Shown piece after piece: positions 15,906 through 24,743 of a stretch of DNA of 24,743 nt. Source of the stretch: Arsenophonus sp052174495. GTDB lineage: Bacteria > Pseudomonadota > Gammaproteobacteria > Enterobacterales > Enterobacteriaceae. The translations under genes and the position numbers were made by a program. The notes under the pieces were generated by a model. It saw only the letters and a program-made list of their open reading frames with translations. It ran no database searches and was not told the origin of the DNA. The stretch is taken from positions 1 through 24,743 of the forward strand of contig JBQMRR010000087.1 in NCBI GenBank assembly GCA_052174495.1. Direction: 5' to 3'. How positions within the stretch are numbered: the stretch's first letter is position 1; each line of letters starts with the position of its first letter.

Positions 15906-16815
15906 ACTTAGATATTGGTGGTCAGTATTCTGTTTTAAAGCAGGACGGATAAAACCATTATTATCAGCTAATCCTTGTTTAGCTTCTTGTTGAGCATTAA
16001 AGCCAGTAAGGATTATAACGATAGTAGTTTCATTATAATTATTACATTTAATAAGAGTTTGTTCTGCTGTTGCTCGATCATATTTTGTCGAAGTCATGAC
16101 AAAATGTTTTTGGCATTCAATAAGTTTAGCGTTAGTTGATTCTACATCTACCATCGGGTTACGTATACTTTTCCAATTCGTATCATAGCACCTGTAGTGC
16201 TCATATTAAGAACTAATTTTTACCGTACCGGCTTTTATTTATGAGGATCCTCTAATTACTTCAGGGAACCGATAATTAGTGTTATTGCAATATCTGCTAT
16301 ATTGATCATTTTACTATTAAGATTACAATTAATACAAGGCATGGTTGCTTCTGTCATTTTAGCATGGTTCACTAGTGCCTAGGTACATTAAAGTGTGCAG
16401 TTACTTGCAGCGATACCAACTAAAACATCTTTTTTATTAAAATTGAAAGCTTTAAGATTATTAGTGCCAATCTGTAAATTATCTTCGGCGTTTCTGCCAC
16501 TTGAAGAAACGCTTGAGTATTCCACCAGCGAATAGGCCGATTAGCATGTTAGGAGGGCTTCTATAAGTTGATGGACACTCAACTTGCATCTAAAATACCT
16601 AAACGGCCTAAAGTGTCAGCACCACAGTAAAGCAATCTACCATTATGTTAAAATTGGTATAACCATTAGTGCAAACGCTAAATAAATGGCAATATTGGTT
16701 AATAGATATGTTAACCCTAGCATCTAGACGAATTTTTGTGCAATAGATGTACTATAGTGACATCTGCTGCTAACAGAAACATCATAATAGAAAAGAGTAA
16801 ACTAAATTCTTTCAT
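15903..16815 (-). pseudogene. murQ: N-acetylmuramic acid 6-phosphate etherase, decayed
   Basis: MurQ removes D-lactate from MurNAc-6-phosphate in cell-wall recycling. Pieces in different frames line up in order with E. coli MurQ: GADTLGRLGILDAS (GAGTSGRLGILDAS), VECPSTYRSPPNMLIGLFAG, KDVLVGIAASNCTL (QDVVVGIAASGRTP), MTEATMPCINCNL, and the longest open piece 15903-16154, MVDVESTNAKLIECQKHF to ADNNGFIRPALKQ (MVDVVATNEKL to DQHGGFIRQVL). The putative ATG is at 16815. The catalytic region is split by frameshifts and stops, so it is not functional. It forms a dead murQ-murP operon. Confidence 0.9.
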
Positions 16816-17499
16816 AATTATAATTCTCTATGCTCTAAGGATAATTTAGATAATCACGACAGACTTTTGCGCACTACTGTATCCCTTTAAGAAACTATCT
16901 TCTTGCCTATAAATAATTATCAGCAATAACCATTGCATTAATATAATAAGGTAATAAGTTTAAAAGGACGTAGCAATTCAATTAACAGGAAATAATTATA
17001 AGAATCATATGGGTAAGCTTTCTAATGCTTCTCTCTCCTCGGTGGTAATAAGTGGGCGCCAATAGTTTTCTCCTTTAAGTTGTTAACTTCTTCACAAAGA
17101 AAGTTTCGAGTTAATACTCTATCGAACTATTATTTTAGATATAGATGGATAACTATAGATATAAAACAGATGTTTAAAATTATTAATATAATACTGATAA
17201 AACAACTTTTGTTGATAATTGACACTAATAAAATAGTCAAGAATAAGTGCCATATAAATCATACATTACAACATTATTTAAATTCTGAATATATTCAATA
17301 AGCATCTTATTTTATTGTAGACTCAGAAGTAGGTTAGGGTTATGTTAATTTTTAGTATTATATGGAGTGGAGTTTCAGGATAGTGGCGTATTCTGCTAAT
17401 TGATTTTCATAAATTATTCAATAATTAGATATAATATCTCATTCTATAGAATAGAATTCCATACGGGGTTTTCATGAAACCAGTAGGGTAAATTTATAG
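16816..17499. other. Decayed spacer upstream of murQ
   Basis: In E. coli the divergent regulator murR lies here, but I could not recognise MurR on either strand. Minus-strand frames near 16990-17070 give short protein-like pieces (NYWRPLITTEEREALESLP and, in the next frame, YPYDSYNYFLLIELLRPFKL) that look like the relic of an unidentified gene. The 73-codon plus-strand frame at 17080-17301 is AT-rich with no recognisable motif and is probably chance. Confidence 0.35.
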
Positions 17500-18510
17500 A
17501 ATATTTTTGTTGTTAAAATAATTCACGAAATTAATCAGCCTGATAACAGGAAGTCATAGAATGCTAGCAGTTCTTTTTGATTATTCTCTAGATTTCTAAT
17601 CGCTGGGATGATTCTATGAAGACCTTGCCAACAAAATATCAAAAGCTTTATTAGCAACATCTTGACTTTCTGCTAACCAAAAATCTTCTTTAGCTCACCA
17701 TTAACTTTTAGTTGAATCTTTTAAGAGTAAAAGTAGCACATCAGCTATTTATGTACCCAATCATCCAATAGTACTACATGTTCGAGAATATTTTTATCGT
17801 TGTATACTAAAAACCAAGAGCAGCACTCATATAGTAAGCTTTGAAGATACACTTAAATAACGCGCTTAGTAGCTATTGATAGTTTCAATTTAAGTTCGCT
17901 TCTATCTCTTGATAAGCATCTTCAATCCAAACTAACTACTTACATCCATGCAGTGCTACCGATAACGAACAACAGGACATATCGATTAGCTTCGTCTTAT
18001 AAAACCGGGATATGATTCAGCTAAGAAATAAACATAGCAGTATCCATTAAATCGTGTAGCTACCATTACCTGTACTTTCAAGACATTAGGGTTTCAGTCT
18101 CCTGATGGGTGGGTACTTCCTAGAGATATCATGCACTTTCATCGTAAAGTGTACTCAGAACCTCATAAAAATCAGCGAAGAATGTAACCCTAAATAAGTA
18201 AGCTATAGAAGCAATAAGATGTTGAAGAATATTCCTTTTTTCGCTAAAGTTCTTAACTTTATGCAATTTAATCTAAACATCACAGATACCTGTCTGCATA
18301 GCTTGATGCGGCAAATAACTGTTATGAACAACGAATTTTTGGCACTCGTTCGGCAAGATAGCGTTCAGAATGTTTAAGAAGTATGGTTTTGAGCACCGCC
18401 TTCTACTAAAGAGCAGCACCTATCAGCTTTCTAAGACTATTACTGATAAGTTAATATAAGAGACTAGGATAATATCTAATTTCAGTTACCTGGTAACCTA
18501 GACTTTTATG
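17500..18510 (-). mobile_element. IS256-family element, decayed copy B
   Basis: This is recognised by DNA similarity to copy A on the same strand. GCCAACAAAATATCA at about 17627 matches 11293, TTTATTAG and the CTCA.CATTAACTTT stretch follow, and AGAAATAAACATA near 18025 and ATCATGCACTTTCAT.. TCATAAAAATCA near 18130 match 11715 and 11815. The 5' part (AGCTGATAGGTGCTG, minus strand) also matches copy C. No frame of useful length survives and the outer ends are not sharply defined, so the limits are approximate. It is more degraded than copy A. It lies between the murQ upstream region and fis. Confidence 0.65.
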
Positions 18511-18557
18511 ATATATTATCTCTCTATTGTTGAAATCATTCCACGAAATAAGAAGAA

Positions 18558-18579
18558 GGAAGATGCCGTCGGCATCTCC
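18558..18579 (-). terminator. Rho-independent terminator after fis
   Basis: On the minus strand GGAGATGCC and GGCATCTTC form a 9-bp stem (one G-U pair) with a GAC loop, followed by the pyrimidine-rich CTTCTTCTTATTTC. It lies about 90 bases after the fis stop. The intact GC-rich stem stands out from its decayed AT-rich surroundings. Confidence 0.65.
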
Positions 18580-18670
18580 AAAATATCATATATCAGAAAT
18601 AAGTTTAACTCTAAAAAGTATTTAAATTAAAATATAAAAGTCCTTTTAATAAAAATTAATTTATATATAA

Positions 18671-18967
18671 CTAATTCATACCATATTTTTTTAATTTTTT
18701 ACGTAGAGTTCCACGGTTGATGCTTAACATTAATGCAGCACGGGTCTGATTTCCACGGGTGTATTGCATTACCATATCTAACAATGGTTTTTCCATCTCA
18801 GATAATACTAATTCATATAAGTCATTAATATCCTGGTTATTAAGTTGAGAAAAATAGTTTTTCAGTGCTTGTTTAACTAAATCACGTAGTGGCTTTTGAG
18901 TTATTTGATTTTGTGAATTTACAGTAGAAACGATTAGTACGTCAGAATTTCCGTGTTCTTCAAATAT
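18671..18967 (-). CDS. fis: DNA-binding protein Fis, ancestral ATG replaced by ATA
   Basis: Fis is a nucleoid protein that bends DNA and activates rRNA and tRNA promoters. Counted from the ATA at 18965-18967 the frame has 98 codons plus stop, exactly the E. coli length. The N-terminal arm is NSDVLIVSTVNSQNQITQKP. The dimer helices are LRDLVKQALKNYFSQLN and DLYELVLSEMEKPLLDMVMQ. The HTH is TRGNQTRAALMLSINRGTLR with the end KKLKKYGMN. All are nearly identical to E. coli. The aligned start codon is ATA, with ATT just before it; the nearest standard alternative is a TTG at 19000, inside the end of dusB, which would add 11 residues. The strong conservation argues that it is still made. No clear Shine-Dalgarno sequence is visible. 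Confidence 0.88.
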   Translation of the reverse strand: MFEEHGNSDVLIVSTVNSQNQITQKPLRDLVKQALKNYFSQLNNQDINDLYELVLSEMEKPLLDMVMQYTRGNQTRAALMLSINRGTLRKKLKKYGMN

Positions 18968-18987
18968 AATTCTGTGAGTTCTTTTCT

Positions 18988-19998
18988 TTAATTTATACAA
19001 AATTTTTCGAATATGCCTCCAATATCCTTCCAGCTTTTTTGCTGGGATTCTTTATGGTGCTATAATGTGCGGCAAAACTGCCATCAGATGTATCTTCTCT
19101 TAACTACTAAGAGATATAATTATGTACAAGGCCCGATTCTTTTTTGAACCGTAAAAATCCTGTAGCTTCTTAAATATGCACTTGCATTATTAAGCACTGT
19201 ATTACCTTAGTAATAGATATTGATAGCAGTAACTTACTGTTTTTAGGTAATGCTATAGTTCCCTAAAGATCTACAGGGTCTGCCCTGAGTAACTCTACTA
19301 ATCATTAAGACGTCAAACCCCCCAGTGTAGTTAGGCACTCCCTCTAGCTTTAATCGGGGGTCAATAATATCCGTCATTAGCGATAATAGGAATAGTAACA
19401 TTTTGTTTAGTTATTTGAATATTGTCATATTTAGTTACACTATTAAATAATTAAGAGTGAGTAGCTCTACTATGAATAGTTATAGCTTAAATAATATAAT
19501 AACGTTTATTTAGTTGAGATATTTTTATACAGTTCGTTTTTCAAGGTAATAAAACCAGTTTAAACCTTTAATGCAATAGGAACATTAACCGTATTCACAA
19601 TAAGCTAATAGAATTTTTTCTTAACCAGCGCTGAATAGCGTAATAATACTAAATAAACTTGTAAATTTACGATTTGCTTTCTTATCAGAATAATCGATAT
19701 TAATATCGATGATCTGAGTATCACTTGCAATATTAATTCGTGTAGCTGGTGCTATTTATTTCATCACGAGATTACTGCCCTGCAATTGCATAGAATAAAT
19801 GTCTAATTCAACACTATAGATTATTCTTAATCTAGATTTATTTTTTTTAAACCTTTATGGTTTGAAAGCAGTATTTAGATACTGTCATATTAACACTCAT
19901 TGAGTAATGCAATGCTTAAAAACCTTATAGATGGGATACCCATTATTGGTGTTATGCAAATGAGGTAGTTTTATCTAATATTGATCATAAATATACAT
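18988..19998 (-). pseudogene. dusB: tRNA-dihydrouridine synthase B, decayed
   Basis: DusB reduces U17 of tRNA and is normally the first gene of the dusB-fis operon. Ordered fragments match E. coli DusB: MGIPSIRF (MAGITDRPFR); ATRINIASDTQIIDINIDYS then DKKANRKF (AARINVESGAQIIDINMGCP, AKKVNRK), where the active-site cysteine of the NMGCP motif is lost; GGFDVLMISRVTQGRP (GADALMIGRAAQGRP); and FCRTL to IFEKFCIN (FRRTF to YFENFA), ending in TAA at 18988-18990. The ATG at 19998 aligns with the normal start. Stops and frameshifts interrupt it throughout. The length is near full, so decay was by point mutation and small indels. Confidence 0.9.
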
Positions 19999-20940
19999 AG
20001 GCAATAAAAGAAAACTATCTCGTAACTGCAAGGGTGCATGTACTACGCATCTCTATGAGATATAAAAAGATAAATTTGAGTAAATTAATATTTTTAAAAA
20101 ATTTATCTTAATTTTTTAATTATAAATAATTTTGATAAAATTAATAAAAAATTTTTGATTTGTTTTCAAATTTTGTTGTTTTTTATCATAAATTCTTTGT
20201 TAGGATAACTTATTTATGTTGATAGTATTAAATAAAACTTAATAATAATTTTATTAAGTTATTTTGGCAAAGATTGTTATTCTGCTCATAGAGCAATTTG
20301 TAAACACATCTGCATTTTAATTGTTGTGATTTCAAACAATCTTCTCCAGGCCAGATAGTTGAATGAATAAAACGATTCTACACCATAGAATCTAGTTATC
20401 CATCTTTTAATCAGCTGATATAACTTGTTCATATCTAAAATATGAAATTCTTTTATTAATAATTCTTTAATTAGCTAATTTTATTAGACGATGGTGATTA
20501 ATTTTATTGTCACTGACAAAAGTTTTTCACTATTTAGCTTCGTCTAAGCATAAGGAAAGACTCTTTATAGATGATTGACTGAAAAAATGGCTAGTACACT
20601 CTGCATTAAACTCTTCAAAATCTAATCGGTTACAATAATCCCTGTCCGATTTCTGCTGATTAAGGACACGATTCCTTGTTTCTTTTTATCTACCTCTCTT
20701 GCAGGGTTTCTAGCTTTCCTATAATAGGGAATATAATGATCCCTTTAAAGGATTAAGAAAAATATTTCTATCGACTTAATAATACTAATTAGTGCATTTA
20801 TGTTGGTTGTCTTCTCTAAAGCAAGGAGACAGTCAAGTCATTTATATCTAAATGCTTTTTAAAATCAATAGCTGTTTATTTTGTTGACTCCCATAAAATT
20901 AATGTATTTAACATACATTGTAAATAATTAGATTTATGTT
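19999..20940. other. Gene-free AT-rich stretch upstream of dusB
   Basis: In E. coli prmA precedes dusB, but I found no PrmA motif here. Positions 20040-20280 are extremely AT-rich. On the minus strand about 20540-20750, short open pieces (REVDKKKQGIVSLISRNRTG and RLDFEEFNAECTSHFFSQSS) look like an old coding relic that I cannot name. No promoter or RNA gene is evident. Confidence 0.35.
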
Positions 20941-20943
20941 CAT

Positions 20944-22234
20944 TTCTGGTGAATTGTGTGTTTCAGATATACTTCTGTATTCTTCTTATTGATTTAATAA
21001 ATAATTTTAATAATATAGAAGATGATATACTATGAAAGATCTACCTATAAGTATCTGCGAAACTAGATATTACCTCTTATTCAATTGTACTAAATCATTT
21101 GTAATTATGCTAGGAAGCTGATAGGCACTGTTATTGAGACGGATCTTAAATTTATGCTGTAAAAATATGATCAACATCATCTTGTCTTACGGATACGTTA
21201 TTTGTCATTCGTAACGGTTATTTGGCTCAGTAAGTTTGCAAGATTGATATTGGCGATATTCAGATTAAAGTGCCTAAGATTAGTAATTCTCTAGCAACAG
21301 TGCAATATCCTTCAATAGTTCATTACTGTCTTATCTGAAGTATACAAAAATCGTTAAAGAGTTATTATTATGGCTATGTATCCATTAGCAGACTGAAACA
21401 GCAATGACTTGAAGAGCATAGCCATTGGGTGGGTGTGTGATTTAAACGACACGCCTAACGGTTTATTTTGTATCGTTAACATAACCGTCCTGTCAGTCAG
21501 GTAATCGCCTTTAACCTGTTATTCATTATTGATATCACTAAGTATAAATGTAAGAAATAAATTATAATCGAAGATTGGTTATTAAAAATTAAAAAAGAAC
21601 TTCTCCTAACTTCTCAATGAACTACGAGCGCGTAGCTTAATCTGAGTCTTTCAGACTTTTAGAGAAGCTTGATCTCTTGGTTTTAAAAATGTAATGGTAG
21701 TCAAAACATATTCCAGGAGATTCAGCACCAATTCTATTGGAGCTACATAAAACAGTTGGTGTACTAGCTTCACTCCTCAAAAGCATGCAACACTGAAAGT
21801 TAAGGTGATCTTACGGGAGATTTGATTAGCAGAGAGTCCCGATACTGTTAATAAATTCCTTTATGTTTTATTGAAATAATTTCAACGAAGTATCCTGCAG
21901 CGATGAAGAAGTTAAAAAAGGTCGAGAAGAACGGCTGACACTCTACAACTTCCATTATAGCACTAGCATCAATAAGAACGATAAATCCGATTGAGTTAGT
22001 TTTTGTGACAGGTAAGGATATGAAGCAAGCTAATGCGCGAAGCGCTGTAGTTCTAGAAAACAAACATTTCAATGGTGTTTAATCTGCTCTGTCATCTCTT
22101 CAGGAAAATGAAATCGGCTAAAGGGATTTAACCTGCTGTGATCCTGCTGGTAACAACATTTAATTTAAGGATAGAGAGCAGATTTCATGAAGTATCAGAA
22201 TGGAGATAGCCTGATCACTACACACCAGATTTAC
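20944..22234 (+). mobile_element. IS256-family element, decayed copy C
   Basis: This is the third copy, opposite in orientation to A and B. Plus-strand frames give GDIQIKVPKISNS near 21260, ISRLKQQ near 21390, and the C-terminal signature LASIRTINPIELVFVTGKD near 21970. This matches copy A's WASIRILNPIESSF. The 3' end (CACCAGATTTACT, to about 22234) matches the outer end of copy A, and TTCTGGTG near 20944 may be the left inverted repeat. This gives about 1.29 kb, the usual IS256-family size. Many stops and frameshifts make it inactive. The antisense frame at 21848-22072 is a shadow of this transposase. Confidence 0.75.
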
Positions 22235-22819
22235 TAATAAGTTAGATAATTAAACTATTTATCTTTATAAAGATGTAGTTCATAATGTAGTTCCGTTAGA
22301 AGGCTACTAGTACGATTGTTAAATCTTTTTTTTGCAATCATAGATTTTACGTTGATATCGATCTAACTATTATATAAATGAATAGTTTAATCGGATAAGA
22401 TGTTCACTATAACAATATAGTCAGGATAAAGTAGAATAAATTATTTTAATGTATAAATTGATATCATTCAATAAATTCTCGCTGAGATAACTAATAAGAT
22501 GTAATTTTATATTAGTAGGAAGTGAGGAAATAGTTTCATTAATCTATGTAATTGTTTGTTTTTCATGATAACCACTGTAGCAAAAATATTTCATGCAGTA
22601 TAATGAATTTATATCAACAACTTTTGCTAAAATAGCTACTTAAATATTAGAAGTCCATTTGAAGAATATTTATAAAAAAGTGGAGGTGCATTGTTTAAGA
22701 TAGCTAATTGAATATTGTAAGCCAACTGGGTTGGTAGATATATTTTGGAAAATTTCTAAAAAATAAACAAAAGAAATTTATCAGATAAATTAAAATTAAA
22801 ATAATAGGAAAATTAACAT
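22235..22819. other. Gene-free AT-rich stretch before the permease relic
   Basis: I see no open frame of note and no recognisable motif here. The last bases before 22820 contain AGGA at a suitable Shine-Dalgarno distance from the ATG of the downstream relic. I cannot define a promoter among the many AT-rich hexamers. Confidence 0.4.
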
Positions 22820-23990
22820 ATGTCTAATCATGCTTCATCTCTACTTTATAGAGTGCTTATGAATGCCAGATTAACTTTATTAAATATAACATTAATTGGA
22901 ATAGGGAAAATAACTTTATTATTATAAGTTATGCTTGTCGGCTATGTTTGATCATGGTGTAGATCTTAAGGAAGCAATTCTAGAAAGATTATGTAGTATC
23001 TTAAATACTAGAATTATTAATTTTGGTTTATTAGAATTGCGGCGCAAGGAAGTATTGTCAATTGTTTTACTTTCTCATTGGTGAGAATTTTAGCGTATAG
23101 GATATCAGTGTTGATTAGAGTAATTATCCCTGTTAGCTTATTCGGTTAGTTTTGTATACAAATTTAATTTTATCTGGTTACTATGATATCAGGCTTAATA
23201 GTAAGAACATTAGTTGTTTTCAGTATTAAGGTTTTAAAATTTAATAGCAAAAATTTCTGTAGCACTCTTTGAGTCTGGTATTAAGACTTGATTTTTTACT
23301 AAAAATCATGATATTATCAATCTAGTTACGAGTGCACCTACCGATATTATAATGATTCTAAATGTTGCGATTATAGCAATTGTTGTCGGATATATGGCTG
23401 GCGCTTTCACTACACCAAATATTAGTTACTTTGTAAAAGTAACTGAAGGATGTATTTTGAATGACATTAATACTGATTATCATTGGTGAATTTATTGTTA
23501 ATGACATTGCAATATTGTTTGTCAATACGATGGGCAAATGTTACGCAGTGAAAATTATGGAATAAACAGTCATCTGGATAGATATTCTTATGGTTATTAT
23601 GACAACTATAAAATTAATAACTTGAACATTTATTTTTATCAAAGTATTGCTAGTGATTCTGAAGGGTTAACTGAAAATTATCTTATGTTTACCTAATAAT
23701 TATTTTAGGTGCATAAGAACGAATTTACCTGTTTTATATAAAATAGAGAAATTATTAATTTTCTCACTTTTTTCGATATTCCTTTTCCTCTTATTATTAG
23801 AGGAGGAGTTGATTGATTATTGTATAATATACACTAATCGTAAATTACTTAATCCTTTTAGGTAAAAGGGTGAATTATTAAGCTTAACATCAATACTTTT
23901 ATAGGATATCAAGGATAATATTGTTGTCGCTATAACTGACTTAAAGATATTTTTTATTAAATTATTTATTAAGAGTAAGTACTAATATAT
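22820..23990 (+). pseudogene. Cytosine permease-like (NCS1 family) transporter, decayed
   Basis: The start ATG at 22820 follows AGGAAAATTAAC and reads MSNHASSLLYRVLMNARLTL then LNITLIGIG. Later frames give RIAAQGSIVNCFTFSL (E. coli CodB YIGAKTGLTTHLLARFSFG), MISGLIVRTLVVFSI (VSGLLMTVTVFFGI), NVAIIAIVVGYMAGAFTTPN (NVALALVVGSFISAGTLTAD) and FLTFFDIPFPLIIRGGV (WLTFLSAAIPPVGGV). The order and spacing fit a 400-residue CodB-type permease with 12 membrane segments, which would import cytosine or a related base with a cation. Numerous stops and frameshifts exclude function. Family membership is fairly well supported; the exact substrate and the name codB are not certain. Confidence 0.6.
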
Positions 23991-24743
23991 TTATATCAGT
24001 ACACTGGTTTTAGTAAAAATAAAGCATCTTTTTTTCAAAATAAAATATCTCTAACTCTAAACTCAGCTTTTTGCTTGTTAATTAAAATTAACTTTGCAAA
24101 AAATAAGGTCTTCATTATTATAGTATGCTACTTTGATGACTGTGCACGTAATCCTACTAATTGATTTCTAACAAAAAATTGAGATTATTTTCTTTCTCTC
24201 CATCTATATATTAGATGGATGCAATTTCCAGAGAGCTTGATGGCATGATTTATCATCAAATATTTTTTATACCAGATCGCTATAAGAAATACCGTAATCT
24301 GCTTTTTCTAGATTAAAACTCTAGCTAGTTTAAGTAACCAAGCGTAATAGCAAATTATTATACCAATATGCAGTTTTAATATAAATTAAATATCAATATA
24401 TTTCCACAGAAATTAACTAAGTTCTTTCATGGGTAACTAAATGAATTTTTTAAAATATTAAGCTAAGACCCAACTTTTATTATTCGGTATCTAAATAGTT
24501 TATTAAATTTAAATTAAGTTTAAAATCTCTATACATTGAATTAATTTACATTAATAGTTAAATTTAGTTATATTAGTAGATAGTTAATAACTAGTTATTG
24601 CTAATTTAGAGAAACAGGTAATGATCTCTACTATTCGATACTACTTTTATATAAAATTTTATTTATAATTAATAAATTACGATTCTTAATCAAGAGAATT
24701 ATATCAATACTAAGCAATCGCAATCTATAGAAAAAGTATTTCA
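23991..24743. other. Gene-free AT-rich stretch to the right edge
   Basis: codA would follow codB in E. coli, but I found no cytosine deaminase motif. On the minus strand about 24190-24320, pieces such as NLEKADYGISYSDLV and KIFDDKSCHQALWKLHPSN look like the relic of an unnamed gene. The rest is AT-rich with no feature I can support. Confidence 0.35.

Noticed and set aside
19039..19066. Plus-strand promoter-like TTGCTG-16-TATAAT
   Set aside because: It lies within the conserved C-terminal coding part of the dusB relic and no plus-strand gene follows; likely chance in AT-rich DNA.
21848..22072. 74-codon minus-strand frame
   Set aside because: Antisense to the transposase remnant of IS256 copy C.
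1..24743. CRISPR arrays, tRNA or rRNA genes, toxin-antitoxin or defence systems
   Set aside because: No regularly spaced repeats, no T-loop or other tRNA-like conserved segments, and no recognisable defence or toxin proteins were seen on either strand.

Overview
The window is AT-rich DNA from a gammaproteobacterium of the Enterobacterales. RpoB, NusG, Fis, S12, S7, EF-G and the TusBCD subunits all align closely with their E. coli counterparts. Widespread gene decay, old insertion-sequence remnants and a few intact core genes point to a host-restricted (probably insect) symbiont at an intermediate stage of genome reduction. I cannot name the genus.

Layout: every intact gene is on the minus strand. 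Positions 1-10,832, read right to left, carry rpsL-rpsG-fusA-(tuf pseudogene)-secE-nusG-rplK-rplA-rplJ-rplL-rpoB (rpoB runs off the left edge). This joins the str operon directly to the secE/rplKAJL-rpoBC region. In E. coli these are two distant loci, ending in tufA and beginning with tufB. The degenerate tuf at 6419-7626 sits exactly at the joint, which suggests a tufA x tufB recombination (inversion) followed by loss of the hybrid gene. Enteric-type control elements remain: the rpsL promoter, the S12-S7 spacer, the rplK promoter and leader, the L10 leader, and the rplL-rpoB attenuator.

Positions 10,984-24,743 are mostly a gene graveyard. The intact islands are tusB, tusC and tusD (tRNA 2-thiolation sulfur relay) and fis. 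Recognisable wrecks are three IS256-family copies, an IS481-family transposase joined in frame to tusD, the MurNAc uptake and catabolism genes murQ and murP, dusB (upstream partner of fis), and a cytosine-permease-like (codB/NCS1) gene on the plus strand. The rest is AT-rich sequence in which I recognise nothing.

The most interesting points are the tuf-junction rearrangement, the transposase-TusD chimeric frame in which the ancestral tusD start is a TTA codon, and fis, whose ancestral start codon reads ATA although its coding region is otherwise complete. I found no CRISPR array, tRNA, rRNA, defence system or clearly new multi-gene system.
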